Shown: positions 32,246 through 41,965, numbered from the stretch's first letter. The stretch: 64,000 bases of DNA from Arthrobacter sp. zg-Y919 (GCF_030142045.1 NZ_CP126242.1:2914001-2978000), one strand, 5' to 3'. Notes: a model not told the origin generated them from the sequence alone. A program made the numbers and translations.

Positions 32246-33518
32246 CTGCGCCAACCAGCTCCGCGGCATAGATCTCCGCACCCGGGGCGTTCAACATCAG
32301 GCCGTAGGGCAGGAATGCGGTGACCCGGAAGCTGTCCCCGTCCGGACCCGCCGTGAGCCATCCGCCGGCAAGGTGGGCCCGCTCGCGCATCCCGGGGATG
32401 CCGCGGCCGGTGCGGGCCGTGGTGGCTGCTTCGGCAACCAGTTCTCTTCGGGCCGCGTAGGACGCTATCTGCAGCGAAAGCCCGGGACCGCTCCAGTCCA
32501 GGTGGACGGTGACCCGGGTCCCTGTTCCGCCGTGGCGCAGGGCATTGGTCAGGGATTCCTGCACAATCCGGAAGACGGCCATTTGCTGACCCTCCGGCAG
32601 GTCCACGGGTACCCCGGATTCCGTGCGTTCCACCTGCAGGCTGTTGCCCTGCTGCTCCACAAGTTCCCCGATATCCTCCAGCCGCGGCTGCGGGAGGGAG
32701 GAGCCGTCGTCGCCCACCCCCTCGATCACCCGCTGGGCGTCCGTCAGGGCGCGCCGGGCAGCCGAAGCGATGTTCTCCAGCGCGTCGAGCACCGGCTGTG
32801 GCTGGTCCTTGCCCAGATACCGGGACCCGTCCGCCTGGGCTGCAATCACGGCCAGCGAGTGGGCCAGGACATCGTGCAGGTCCCGGGAGATGCGGGTGCG
32901 TTCCTGTTCCACGATCAAATCCACTTCGGCTGCCCGCAGATCTTCGACGGCAACTGTGCGCTGGTCGGACAACGTCCGGCGGTCTTCCCAGCTGCGCAGT
33001 GCAAAACCGGCCAGCCATCCGACGGCCAAGATGACCAGCAGGAAAGATGAGTAGAGGAACCAGTAATCCCGCATAGTCACCCGTGAGACATTATCGATCG
33101 GAAGCCACCCGAGACCGGAGGAGTGGCTGCGCGAAAGCATGAGGAAAGCCATGGCAGCGGAAAAGAAGGGGGCAGCGGCTACCGCGGCCGCCTGCTTCCA
33201 TCTGTCCCCTGTGAGCGCAGCAAAGAACAGGACGACGGCCGCACCGATGTAGATAGGCCAGGTATGGGAATCGGGAGCGGGGACTATACGGAGGATCTGC
33301 GCGCCAAGCAGGGCAAAAAGCACCAGCAGGGCGGCGTAGGCATGCCTGGCGGACACGCCGATGGCCAACGTCAAAGCGAGCAACGGAAGGGCCGGGGGCC
33401 AGGCCAGGAAACCGGTACCGTACATGCGGTGCCCCTGCCCCAGGAGCCAAAGCGCCAGGAAGACGGCCGCGGCGGTTGGAGCACCCCAGGTTTTTGTATA
33501 TTTCAAGACTTTGTTCAT
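32238..33518 (-). CDS. NarX/DesK-type sensor histidine kinase
   Basis: 426 residues. About six membrane helices occupy residues 13-185; the HisKA_3 dimerisation box ERTRISRDLHDVLAHSLAVI places the phospho-His at about 215; the ATPase part includes NALRHGGTGTRV and RGIPGMRERAHLAGG. It senses through the membrane helices, with no extracellular domain, as in DesK-like or drug-sensing kinases. Operon with the NarL-type regulator. Confidence 0.92.
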   Translation of the reverse strand: MNKVLKYTKTWGAPTAAAVFLALWLLGQGHRMYGTGFLAWPPALPLLALTLAIGVSARHAYAALLVLFALLGAQILRIVPAPDSHTWPIYIGAAVVLFFAALTGDRWKQAAAVAAAPFFSAAMAFLMLSRSHSSGLGWLPIDNVSRVTMRDYWFLYSSFLLVILAVGWLAGFALRSWEDRRTLSDQRTVAVEDLRAAEVDLIVEQERTRISRDLHDVLAHSLAVIAAQADGSRYLGKDQPQPVLDALENIASAARRALTDAQRVIEGVGDDGSSLPQPRLEDIGELVEQQGNSLQVERTESGVPVDLPEGQQMAVFRIVQESLTNALRHGGTGTRVTVHLDWSGPGLSLQIASYAARRELVAEAATTARTGRGIPGMRERAHLAGGWLTAGPDGDSFRVTAFLPYGLMLNAPGAEIYAAELVGADE

Positions 33519-33649
33519 GGCACCGAAGCTATCCCGCCCCCAACGACTTTCGGATGAAATGGCATTCTTTCATCCCTGGGGCTGGGAATCCTGACCATTT
33601 GGCTGATTTCCCGTGAACCGACCGAAACAAATAGCCATAGAATTCCCCA

Positions 33650-34183
33650 ATGGCAACCCTGATTACCCCCGATGCCCGTTTCCGGAACAGTTGGCTGGCC
33701 GCGGCCGAAGAATTCGACGGCGAACGGATGGACGGTTCCGGCGTGTACGGGGACACCTCGCTAAAGCGCATTCGCACGGAAATTGCCGGGCACTTCCCCG
33801 GTTTCGTCGACGGCCTGGTGGCGTACCGGCTTCCGGATACACCGCTGCCGGAGGGCTATGTGCACTGCACGCATCTATGGCTGGTCGACGGTGACGAGTT
33901 CCTCGGCTCGCTTGCCATCAGGCACACCCTGAATGATTTCCTGTTCGAGCAGGGCGGCCACATTGGTTACAGCATCCGGCCTTCCGCACGCCGGCAGGGG
34001 CATGCCGCGCGTGCGCTGCAGGACGCACTGCCGATTGCCCGCGAGCTGGGCATTGCACGGGTACTGGTCACCTGCGCTGAGGATAACGCCGGTTCGCGGG
34101 CAGTGATCGAGAAAAACGGCGGAGTCTACGAGGACAGCCGGAAAGGAGCCCGCCGGTACTGGATCGACCCGACCGGGCAGTGA
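33650..34183 (+). CDS. GNAT-family N-acetyltransferase
   Basis: 177 residues. IGYSIRPSARRQGHAARALQ is the acetyl-CoA motif and VTCAEDNAGSRAVIEKNGGV the following segment typical of YjhQ/YobR-like acetyltransferases. Substrate unknown. It is convergent with the MprB-like kinase gene, two bases from its stop. Confidence 0.87.
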   Translation: MATLITPDARFRNSWLAAAEEFDGERMDGSGVYGDTSLKRIRTEIAGHFPGFVDGLVAYRLPDTPLPEGYVHCTHLWLVDGDEFLGSLAIRHTLNDFLFEQGGHIGYSIRPSARRQGHAARALQDALPIARELGIARVLVTCAEDNAGSRAVIEKNGGVYEDSRKGARRYWIDPTGQ

Positions 34184-34184
34184 T

Positions 34185-35720
34185 TCAGCGGGTCCCCGCC
34201 AGCGGCAGCACCACCGTGAAACAAGTTCGGCCGGGTTTACTTTCGACGTCGACCGTCCCCCTGTTGGCTGTGACGAGGGCGGAGACAATGGCGAGGCCAA
34301 GTCCCGTGCTGCTGCCCGAACCGCGTGTTCGGGCGAAGTCGGCCTTGCTGAACCGGGAGAATAGTGAATCGATGAAGTCCGGGTCGATGCCCGGGCCGTC
34401 ATCCGTCACCGTCAGCGTCACCCACGCGGACCCCGACTGAAGTCCGACGTCCACCCGGGTACCCGGGGGTGTGTGACGGTGGGCGTTGGACAGCAGGTTA
34501 ATCAGGATTTGCCGGAGTTCCGAGTCAACGGCGGACACAGTCACCGGCTCCTCGGGCAGAGTCAGTGTCCATTGATCCTCCGGGGCGGAGACCTGCGCAT
34601 CGCTCACCGACTCAATAATCAGCTCGGTGAGGTCAACCTCTGCCGGCTCACCGCGCTGGCCCTCGTCCAGGCGGGCAAGCAGCAGCAGGTCTTCGACCAG
34701 GGCGGACATCCGCCTTGATTCACTGTCCACCCGTTCCAGCGCAGCACGGCCCGGCGGACTGACGTGTTCGCTGAGCAGGACCAACTCCGTATAGCCGCGG
34801 ATGGCGGTCAGCGGAGTACGCAGTTCGTGGCTGGCATCCGCCACGAACTGCCGCACCTTTGTTTCGCTCGCCTGCCGGGCACGCAGCGCATTGGTGACGT
34901 GGTCGATCATTCCGTTCAGGGCTGACCCCACGGTTCCCACTTCCGACCCCGGCCGGGCGGCCGCTTCGGGGACCCGGACGGGAATTTCCACCTCCCCGGA
35001 AGCCAGCGGGAGCTTCGACACCGACGTTGCGACGGCAGCAAGTTTGTCCAGCGGCCGCAGCGACCGGCGGATGATCACCGTGCCCGTGAACCCGGTGACA
35101 AGCAGTCCCGCGAGGGACAGGACAACCATGGTGATATCCAGCGACGCAAGGGTGCGGTCCCGCGGCCCAGTCGAGAGTCCGGTGACGAACATCCCCTCCG
35201 CCGTGCCGGGAGGCGACGCGAAGGCATCCACCCGGTAACGCCCGCTGGACAGGTCGATATTGCCGGGGCTGCTGCCGGGGTCGGCGGCAGCCAGCAATTC
35301 CAGGTCTGCCGCAGTCAGGGACTCCGCGCTTCCGTCCTCAAGCACCAGACTGGATCGACGAGGCAATCCGTCCTCAACAACGACACTGAACGAACCCGGG
35401 CGCCGTCCGTACTGGGTCCCGTTTCCCTTTGCTCCCGTTCCGTTGTCCGCACCGGCTGGGTCCTGTGCCCTACCCGTCCCGGAGGCCTGGTTCTGTTCAC
35501 CGGCCTGGCCCGGGCTGAACCCTGCCCTCCCCGCGGCACGTTCCAGGCTGTCGTCGAGCACTCCGGTGAGATACCGGCTCATGGCGACATGGCTGAACAG
35601 CCCCAGTGCCGCGCAGGTGGCCGTCAGGAGGGCCAAAGTGGCGAGGATCAGCTTGGTACGCAGGGGATGGCTGCGCAGTTCGGCTGTCCCCCCAGCTGCG
35701 TGCCGTGCCTTCCCGCTCAT
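34185..35720 (-). CDS. HAMP-domain sensor histidine kinase (MprB/TrcS-like)
   Basis: 511 residues from ATG at 35720, whose ATGA overlaps the regulator stop. Two membrane helices (about residues 25-47 and 190-210) flank an extracellular region of about 140 residues rich in Gly, Asn and Ala; then HAMP, HisKA box FVADASHELRTPLTAIRGYT and ATPase motifs NAHRHTPPGT and TVTDDGPGIDP. The architecture matches actinobacterial envelope-stress or TcrY/TrcS kinases. Signal unknown. Confidence 0.92.
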   Translation of the reverse strand: MSGKARHAAGGTAELRSHPLRTKLILATLALLTATCAALGLFSHVAMSRYLTGVLDDSLERAAGRAGFSPGQAGEQNQASGTGRAQDPAGADNGTGAKGNGTQYGRRPGSFSVVVEDGLPRRSSLVLEDGSAESLTAADLELLAAADPGSSPGNIDLSSGRYRVDAFASPPGTAEGMFVTGLSTGPRDRTLASLDITMVVLSLAGLLVTGFTGTVIIRRSLRPLDKLAAVATSVSKLPLASGEVEIPVRVPEAAARPGSEVGTVGSALNGMIDHVTNALRARQASETKVRQFVADASHELRTPLTAIRGYTELVLLSEHVSPPGRAALERVDSESRRMSALVEDLLLLARLDEGQRGEPAEVDLTELIIESVSDAQVSAPEDQWTLTLPEEPVTVSAVDSELRQILINLLSNAHRHTPPGTRVDVGLQSGSAWVTLTVTDDGPGIDPDFIDSLFSRFSKADFARTRGSGSSTGLGLAIVSALVTANRGTVDVESKPGRTCFTVVLPLAGTR

Positions 35721-36466
35721 GGGGCCACCGGTTTGAGTACGTAACCGACACCCCGGACCGTGTGGATCATGGGCGGGCGTCCGGCGTCGATCTTCTTGCG
35801 CAGGTAGGAAATGTACAGTTCCACGATGTTCGCCTGGCCGCCGAAATCGTAGTTCCAGACGTGGCTCAGGATCTGGGCCTTGCTCAGCACCCGCCGGGGG
35901 TTTTCCATGAGGTACCGAAGCAGCTCCCACTGAGTGTTGGAGAGGGCAATCTCCTCCCCGCCTCTGGTGACTTCATGGCTTTCCAGGTTCATCACCAGGT
36001 CATCAACCACCAGTTCCGCGGAGTTTGACGCCGTAACGCCGGAACGCTGCACCAGCCGGTGCAGCCGGAGCCGCAGCTCTTCCATGCTGAACGGCTTGGT
36101 TACGTAGTCATCCCCTCCGGCGGCCAGACCCAGGATGCGGTCCTCCACCGCGTCCTTGGCGGTCAGGAACAAAGCGGGAACCTGCGGAGAAAACGACCGG
36201 ATCTTCTGCAGGGCCTCCAGACCGTCAGCGCCCGGCATCGTCACGTCCAACACAACGACGTCGGGGCAGAACTCCCGCGCCGCAGCAACCGCACCCGGTC
36301 CATCACCGGCGGTAATGACGTTCCAGCCCAACGTCCGCAGACCTATGCCCACCAGCTCGGCGAGGGCCGCCTCGTCGTCCACCACCAACGCCCGGATGGG
36401 ACTGCCGTCCGGGTGCGCCAGGCGCGGAAGAGCTCCGGCGGGGAACCGGGACAGTACGTCTGCCAT
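35717..36466 (-). CDS. OmpR/PhoB-type response regulator
   Basis: 249 residues from ATG at 36466, set by AAAGGA upstream. Receiver with VVDDEAAL, phospho-Asp at about 74 (VVVLDVTMPGADG) and Lys in DDYVTKPFSMEEL; C-terminal winged helix with LSNTQWELLRYLMENPRRVL and IVELYISYLRKKIDAG. First gene of the pair with the HAMP kinase. It is divergent from the FNT channel gene (192-base gap), a possible target. Confidence 0.93.
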   Translation of the reverse strand: MADVLSRFPAGALPRLAHPDGSPIRALVVDDEAALAELVGIGLRTLGWNVITAGDGPGAVAAAREFCPDVVVLDVTMPGADGLEALQKIRSFSPQVPALFLTAKDAVEDRILGLAAGGDDYVTKPFSMEELRLRLHRLVQRSGVTASNSAELVVDDLVMNLESHEVTRGGEEIALSNTQWELLRYLMENPRRVLSKAQILSHVWNYDFGGQANIVELYISYLRKKIDAGRPPMIHTVRGVGYVLKPVAP

Positions 36467-36658
36467 GGGTACGTCCTTTGGCTCTGGTGGCTCTCGTGGC
36501 TGGCACAAGCGTAAGCGCAAAGGGCGGTTTTGCCTCCGGTATTTTCGGCCGGCGGGAGTCAGGGGGTGAAGCCGGGGCCGCAGCGGACCCTGCGGCATCA
36601 TCAGCAGGCTTATGGTTGCATAGGTAGGCGCACAGCATTTCCGCACTGAAAGGACGTC

Positions 36659-37498
36659 ATGAGCGAGGAACGCCGCAGGGAAATCGGAGAATCCTCGGCA
36701 CCGGTGGAGGACGAACTCAAGCAGTCATTTGATAACACCGTGACGGAAGGTGCCGAACGGCTGCACCGTACCCTCCGGACGATCCTGGTGACCGGAGTAT
36801 TCGGCGGCATGGAGGTTGGCCTGGGCGTGATGGCGTATCTGGCCGTTATGCATGAGACCGGCGACCACCTGCTGGCGGGCCTGGCGTTCAGCGTCGGCCT
36901 GATTGCCCTCTTCCTGGCACACAGCGAGCTGTTTACCGAGAACTTCCTGATGCCGGTCGCCGCCGTCGCGGCCAAGGAAGGCAGCATCAAAGCCCTGGCG
37001 AAGCTCTGGGGTGGAACCCTGCTGGCCAACCTGGCCGGCGGCTGGATCTTCATGTGGATTGTGATGCAGGCCTTCCCCCAGTGGTCTCCGACAGTGGCAA
37101 CGTCGGCACTCCACTTCACGGAGGCTCCCTTTTCGCTCCAGACCGTCGCGCTGGCGGTCCTGGGCGGCAGCACCATCACCCTCATGAGCCGGATGCAGCA
37201 GGGCACCTCCTCGGATCCGGCCAAGATCGTGGCAACGGTAATCGGCGGTTTCCTGCTGGCCGGCCTCCAGCTCTTCCACTCAATCCTGGATTCACTGCTG
37301 ATCTTCGGCGCCATCGTCTCCGGCGCCGAAATCACGTATCTGGAATGGCTCGGCTGGTTCGGCTACACCCTGCTCTTCAACATGCTCGGCGGGCTGGTGC
37401 TGGTCACGGCACTGCGGCTGGTGCGGACCAAGGAGCTGGTGGCGCAGAGACGCAGGGAGGCGCCCGGGGACCCCGACGCCGCCCGCAGCGACGCCTGA
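36659..37498 (+). CDS. Formate/nitrite transporter family channel
   Basis: 279 residues with six membrane helices; AAAGGA precedes the ATG. The FNT features GVFGGMEVGLGVMAYLA, LFTENFLMPVAAVAAKEGS and the second half NMLGGLVLVTALRLVR are present. FNT proteins are pentameric channels for formate, nitrite or hydrosulfide; YfdC-like members, which this resembles, have no proven substrate. It stands alone and is divergent from an OmpR-type regulator. Confidence 0.85.
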   Translation: MSEERRREIGESSAPVEDELKQSFDNTVTEGAERLHRTLRTILVTGVFGGMEVGLGVMAYLAVMHETGDHLLAGLAFSVGLIALFLAHSELFTENFLMPVAAVAAKEGSIKALAKLWGGTLLANLAGGWIFMWIVMQAFPQWSPTVATSALHFTEAPFSLQTVALAVLGGSTITLMSRMQQGTSSDPAKIVATVIGGFLLAGLQLFHSILDSLLIFGAIVSGAEITYLEWLGWFGYTLLFNMLGGLVLVTALRLVRTKELVAQRRREAPGDPDAARSDA

Positions 37499-37516
37499 GC
37501 TCCCCGGGCAGGCGCC

Positions 37517-38011
37517 TTACCGGGCCATGACGTTTCGCATAAACTGCCCGCTGCGCTCACGCAGGCCCGAGATCCGCTCGGCAATCACCAGTTCCGGATC
37601 GGGATGGATGGGATTAGGCAGAACCGCCGCACGGACGTTTGCGGAGCAGGTGAAGTCCGCGTGGATGAGTGTTCCCACCGTGTTGCCGTCGCGGCCGCGC
37701 TGCCCCGCCCGGCGGGCTACATAGAGGAAGACCGGCTCTTCGGAATAGACGTCCTGGCAGAGGGCGCACATGACCCGGCGGTTCTTGGGCGCACTCAACT
37801 CCGGAGCGCGCAGCAGCACACCGACAGCTTTCCCGTCCACCGGCAGGACCAGATAGGCGCGCTGGGGCATTTTGTGGTCCCGCCAGCCCAGCTGGTCCAG
37901 GTGTTCCCACTCCAGGTCGGCGAAACCGGCGGGGAGGTTCATCGCGGCCACCTCCGAGCGGCTGGCGTTAACGAAGGATTTGCGGATGGTTGATTCAGTC
38001 AGGGGTTCCAT
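37517..38011 (-). CDS. FBP-domain (FusB-like) elongation-factor-G-binding protein
   Basis: 164 residues. The C-terminal treble-clef region has CALCQDVYSEEP and a further Cys in ADFTCSANVRAA, the zinc site of the FusB/FBP fold. FusB rescues EF-G stalled by fusidic acid; chromosomal actinobacterial versions may help ribosome recycling. The N-terminal half (MEPLTESTIRKSFVN...) is the helical domain usual in this group. A longer frame to 38140 lacks a ribosome site. Confidence 0.75.
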   Translation of the reverse strand: MEPLTESTIRKSFVNASRSEVAAMNLPAGFADLEWEHLDQLGWRDHKMPQRAYLVLPVDGKAVGVLLRAPELSAPKNRRVMCALCQDVYSEEPVFLYVARRAGQRGRDGNTVGTLIHADFTCSANVRAAVLPNPIHPDPELVIAERISGLRERSGQFMRNVMAR

Positions 38012-38510
38012 GATGTCTTTCAAGGCTTTCGTCAGCAGGAAGGAGCGCACCGTTCCGGGCGCGTAAGGGCGGAGGCAGCAAAGGCCGCGGTGCAGGCCGC
38101 ACGGCCCACCTGCCCTTCCGCTGCGGCGGTCCGCGCGCACATCATGTTGACCCTGTTAGACACCGCGCCATCCTAGCAACTGCGCCCCGCCCCCTGGGCA
38201 GTACCGCGCCTGGAAGACTCCTCCCGCGGCGCTGACCACCGGTGGAATGCTTCATTGTTTTTACGCCTCGAAAAAGGCACTTGCGCAGGGAGGATAAGCT
38301 AGCTGAACAGCGTGGGCACCGCGGGCGGACAGTTAATGACTTAATCCGTCAATCATCCGAGCAGTATCCGCACCCCTCGCCTGGAAATTGACTCCTTCTC
38401 TATTGCCCGCCCGTCCAGCCGCCACCTCACCCGTGACCGGCCTGGACAGGTCCAAGCGGTCTTGGGAGCCGCTTCCGAAGCAATTCCGGAACCAACAGAG
38501 GAACGTCATT
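38012..38510. other. Intergenic region between FBP gene and carD
   Basis: About 500 bases between divergent starts with no convincing gene. The sequence 38260-38310 is AT-richer than the rest (CATTGTTTTTACGCC to GGATAAGCTAGC) and is the likeliest promoter area for carD, but no clean -35/-10 pair was settled. Confidence 0.5.
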
Positions 38511-39029
38511 TTGAATTTCACCGTCGGGCAGACCCTGGTGTACCCGCACCACGGCGCCGTTACCGTTACCGACATTTCGCCCATGACCGTCAAGGGAGTC
38601 GAGCGTGAAACGCTGACCTTCCGCGTGCATGCCACCGAACTGACCATCAAGCTTCCGGCGGACAACGCCGAAGACGTGGGCGTCCGCCGTGTCATCGACG
38701 AAGACGGCGTGGAGGCCGTGTTTGCAGTGCTGCGCGGTCCGGTGGGGATGGAACCGGATAACTGGTCCCGCCGCTTCAAAGCCAATGAAGGCAAGATGTC
38801 CACCGGTGAGCTTCACCTGATCGCTGAAGTTGTCCGCGACCTGTGGTGCCGCGAGCGTACCCACCCGCTGTCCACCGGGGAGAAGCGGATGCTGCTCAAG
38901 GCCCGCCAACTGCTCGTCTCCGAACTTGCCCTGGCCCGCTCCTCGTCCGGTGAGGAAGCCGGCGACCTGCTCGATTCCGTCCTGCTGGAAACCGTCTCGG
39001 AGCCGGAGCCGGAGCTGGCCACCAGCTAG
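38511..39029 (+). CDS. carD: CarD-family RNA polymerase-binding regulator
   Basis: 172 residues from TTG at 38511 with AGAGGA eight bases upstream; starting here gives the normal CarD length, while the open frame reaches back to 38388. The N-terminal RNAP-interaction domain opens FTVGQTLVYPHHGAVTV; the C-terminal domain (LLKARQLLVSELALAR) binds DNA at the promoter edge and carries the conserved Trp-containing helix (EVVRDLWCRERTHPLSTGEK). CarD stabilises open promoter complexes, notably at rRNA promoters. The acidic tail EPEPELATS is family-variable. Confidence 0.93.
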   Translation: MNFTVGQTLVYPHHGAVTVTDISPMTVKGVERETLTFRVHATELTIKLPADNAEDVGVRRVIDEDGVEAVFAVLRGPVGMEPDNWSRRFKANEGKMSTGELHLIAEVVRDLWCRERTHPLSTGEKRMLLKARQLLVSELALARSSSGEEAGDLLDSVLLETVSEPEPELATS

Positions 39030-39567
39030 TCCTCTCCCCCGCCCCGCCCGCCCGGCGCAGTGCCTGCCGGGAGGTCGGGGGCGCACCCGCAGGCCCGTTT
39101 TGAATCCGGGTGGGGTGGCGTTGTATCAAGGAAAGTAGGACGGCTTCCGCCTCCCGGCAGGCCGTCCGCTGCGGATTAAGAGAACTTCGAGGGCCTTGAT
39201 GCCGTGGGCCCGGAAAGGCGCCCGTGAATTTTCCCTGTACGTGTTTTTACCGGCCCGTGCCCGGCACCGGCCGCCTGGGAATTGAAATCTATGACCCGTT
39301 TTGTCTGGTGCGCCAGCACCGGGTGGCGGCCTCCACCAACCATGAACCGACGTACAGGCACGACCAGGGCAGCTGGTAGCCGGTTCGTCGCGGATACCGG
39401 CTGCTTCCAGGGACGCACCTTGGAATGGGTCGCAGGTCCGTCCTGTATTATTTCTTGGACTATGGATGACCCTCCCTCACATAAACCCATGCCCCTCCCC
39501 GTCCTGACCGTGTTGCAGACTGTGTTCACCCCGGCTGCACCGGCTATCGCGAGAGAGGGGCAGCCCC
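39030..39567. other. Intergenic region with nested inverted repeats before the CNNM genes
   Basis: 538 bases. A perfect 13-bp inverted repeat (39062-39074 and 39150-39162) encloses 75 bases, and an overlapping local 7-bp stem (39138-39144 with 39161-39167) would exclude it. No protein gene is credible; a 97-codon frame at 39282-39575 has weak codon bias and no ribosome site. Confidence 0.5.
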
Positions 39568-40929
39568 ATGTATGAATGGCTCATGGTCGGCGTGGGTTTG
39601 CTCCTCACCGTCGGTACCGGACTGTTTGTCGCCTCCGAGTTTTCCCTCGTCAACCTGGACCGCGCAGAGCTTGAAGCCCGCCGCGACCAGGGCGAGAAGC
39701 GCCTTAATCCCACCATCAACGCGCTGAAGATCACCTCCACCCATCTTTCCAGCGCCCAGCTCGGCATTACGCTGACCACACTGCTGACCGGGTACACCTT
39801 TGAGCCGGCAATCAGTTCCCTGCTGCGCTCCCCGCTCACCACCCTGGGCCTCCCCGAGGGGATGGTGCCGGGAATCGGCGCCGTCGCCGGCATTTTCCTC
39901 GCCACCATCTTCTCGATGATTATCGGTGAGCTGGTTCCCAAGAACTTTGCCATGACCCTGCCCCTGGCCACCGCGAAGCTGGTGGTGCCGTTCCAGACCG
40001 TCTTCACCACGGTATTCAAGCCAGTGATCCTGCTGTTCAACAACACCGCGAACGCGATCATCCGGTCCTTCGGCATCGAACCCAAGGAAGAACTGTCGGG
40101 CGCCCGAAGCGCCGAAGAACTCAGCTCCCTGGTCCGCCGCTCCGCCCTGGAAGGCGTGCTGGACCTGGACCACGCCGTGCTCCTGAACCGGACGCTGCGC
40201 TTTGCGGACCACTCCGCTGCGGACGTTATGACCCCCCGGGTCCGCATGCGGACCGTACACGAGTCCGATACTGCCGAGCAGATTGTCGCCGTTGCTACGG
40301 CAACCGGCTATTCCCGCTTCCCCGTGATCGGACGGGACTCGGATGATGTCCTCGGCGTCCTCCACCTCAAGCAGGCCTTCGCGGTTCCGCTGGCTGCACG
40401 GACGTCGGTCACCGCTGCAGAGCTCATGGTGGAACCGCTGCATGTACCCGAGTCCATGGGCGTCGATACCCTGCTGGGACTGCTGCGGGCCCAAGGCCTG
40501 CAGGTAGCGATCGTTTCCGACGAGCACGGCGGTACCGCCGGCATTGCCACCCTCGAAGACCTCGTGGAGGAAATCGTCGGCGAACTCGAGGACGAACACG
40601 ACCGGGCACGAATCGGCGTCGTCCGCACGGGCCGCGCCATCACGTTCGACGCCTCACTGCGGCCCGACGAACTCCTGGACCGCACCGGCGTCGAGGTTCC
40701 CGACGGCGAGGAATACGACACCATCGCCGGGTTTGTCACGGACGAACTGGACCGTCTGCCGGAACTGGGCGACGAGGTGGAGATCGAGGGTGGCACCCTC
40801 CGCGTGGAGCGGGTGGTCCGAAACCACATCGAACGCCTGCGCTTCACACCGTCCGGCTCACTGGAAACTCCGGTGAGTGCGCATGACCGCATTGTCGACT
40901 CGCTGACCAAGGAACTGACCCATGAGTGA
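39568..40929 (+). CDS. CNNM/hemolysin-family membrane protein, full length
   Basis: 453 residues in family order: DUF21 membrane domain (four helices, residues about 1-190, with IGELVPKNFAMTLPLATAKL), paired CBS domains (about 205-330; DVMTPRVRMRTV and GIATLEDLVEEIVGELEDEH) and a C-terminal CorC_HlyC domain (GYDTIAGFVTDELDRLPELG-like). CNNM/CorB proteins export or sense magnesium or cobalt; the name hemolysin is historical. ATG follows GAGAGAGGGG. It overlaps the next, related gene by 8 bases. Confidence 0.92.
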   Translation: MYEWLMVGVGLLLTVGTGLFVASEFSLVNLDRAELEARRDQGEKRLNPTINALKITSTHLSSAQLGITLTTLLTGYTFEPAISSLLRSPLTTLGLPEGMVPGIGAVAGIFLATIFSMIIGELVPKNFAMTLPLATAKLVVPFQTVFTTVFKPVILLFNNTANAIIRSFGIEPKEELSGARSAEELSSLVRRSALEGVLDLDHAVLLNRTLRFADHSAADVMTPRVRMRTVHESDTAEQIVAVATATGYSRFPVIGRDSDDVLGVLHLKQAFAVPLAARTSVTAAELMVEPLHVPESMGVDTLLGLLRAQGLQVAIVSDEHGGTAGIATLEDLVEEIVGELEDEHDRARIGVVRTGRAITFDASLRPDELLDRTGVEVPDGEEYDTIAGFVTDELDRLPELGDEVEIEGGTLRVERVVRNHIERLRFTPSGSLETPVSAHDRIVDSLTKELTHE

Positions 40930-41962
40930 ATACCTGCCCGGAATCATCTGGCTCGTAGTGCTGCTGGTGGTCAACGCCTTCTTCGTGGGCGCTGAATTCG
41001 CGGTCATCTCGGCCCGCCGGTCGCAGATTGAGCCCAAGGCCGAAGCTGGAAGCAAGGCCGCGAAAACCACGCTGTGGGCGATGGAACACGCCACCCTGAT
41101 GCTGGCCACCAGCCAGCTAGGCATCACCGTCTGCTCCCTGGTCATCCTGAACGTCTCGGAACCGGCCATCCACCACCTGCTGGAGATCCCGCTGGGCCTG
41201 ACGCCGCTGTCCGCGGACGCCATCGGCATCATTGCCTTTGTGGTGGCGCTGCTCGTGGTGACGTTCCTGCACGTGGTGGTGGGCGAAATGGTGCCGAAGA
41301 ACATCTCGTTCTCCGTCCCCACCCGCGCCGCACTCCTGCTCGCTCCGCCCCTGGTGATGGTGTCCCGCATTGTCCGTCCGGTCATCTGGACCCTGAACGG
41401 CATTGCCAACGGGGTCCTGCGCCTGTTCAAGGTAGAGCCCAAGGATGAAGCAACCAGCGCCTACACCCTGGACGAGGTTGCGAACATCGTGGAGCAGTCC
41501 ACCCGCGACGGGGTCCTCTCGGACCGCAGCGGCACCCTGACCGCGGCGTTCGAGTTCACGGAAAAAACCGTGGCCGACGTCGAGGTTCCGATCAGCCAAA
41601 TGGTGCTGCTGCCCGAGACCGCCACCCCGGCGGACCTGCAGCAGGCCGTGGACGTCCACGGGTACTCGCGCTACATCCTCACCAACGACGACGGCGACCC
41701 CGACGGCTACCTTCACCTGAAGGACGTTATGGACCTCACCACGCCGGACGAATTCGCCGCACCGGTGCCGGCCAAGCGGATCCGCCGGCTGGCCTCGGCT
41801 TACCGGGGCAGCGAGCTGGAAGATGCCCTGGCCACCATGCGCCGTACCGGCGCGCATGTGGCGAGGGTCTTCGATGCCAAGGGCACCACCACCGGCGTGC
41901 TCTTCCTCGAGGACATCATTGAAGAGCTGGTGGGCGAAGTGCACGACGCCACCACGGTCTAA
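40922..41962 (+). CDS. CNNM/hemolysin-family membrane protein, short form
   Basis: 346 residues, homologous to the gene just upstream. It keeps the DUF21 domain (VVNAFFVGAEFAVISARRSQ, VGEMVPKNISFSVPTRAALL) and the CBS pair, ending in TGVLFLEDIIEELVGEVHDA. The CorC_HlyC domain is absent, so the protein stops where its partner still has about 100 residues. The 8-base overlap and same reading direction suggest coupled synthesis and a possible heteromeric complex. Confidence 0.9.
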   Translation: MSEYLPGIIWLVVLLVVNAFFVGAEFAVISARRSQIEPKAEAGSKAAKTTLWAMEHATLMLATSQLGITVCSLVILNVSEPAIHHLLEIPLGLTPLSADAIGIIAFVVALLVVTFLHVVVGEMVPKNISFSVPTRAALLLAPPLVMVSRIVRPVIWTLNGIANGVLRLFKVEPKDEATSAYTLDEVANIVEQSTRDGVLSDRSGTLTAAFEFTEKTVADVEVPISQMVLLPETATPADLQQAVDVHGYSRYILTNDDGDPDGYLHLKDVMDLTTPDEFAAPVPAKRIRRLASAYRGSELEDALATMRRTGAHVARVFDAKGTTTGVLFLEDIIEELVGEVHDATTV

Positions 41963-41965
41963 CGC

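Noticed and set aside
37517..38140. Longer N-terminus for the FBP-domain protein
   Set aside because: The added residues are Arg/Gly/Cys-rich with no ribosome site; the family normally begins near the Met at 38011.
39282..39575. 97-codon ORF before the first CNNM gene
   Set aside because: Weak third-position GC, no ribosome site, and it runs into the CNNM start region.
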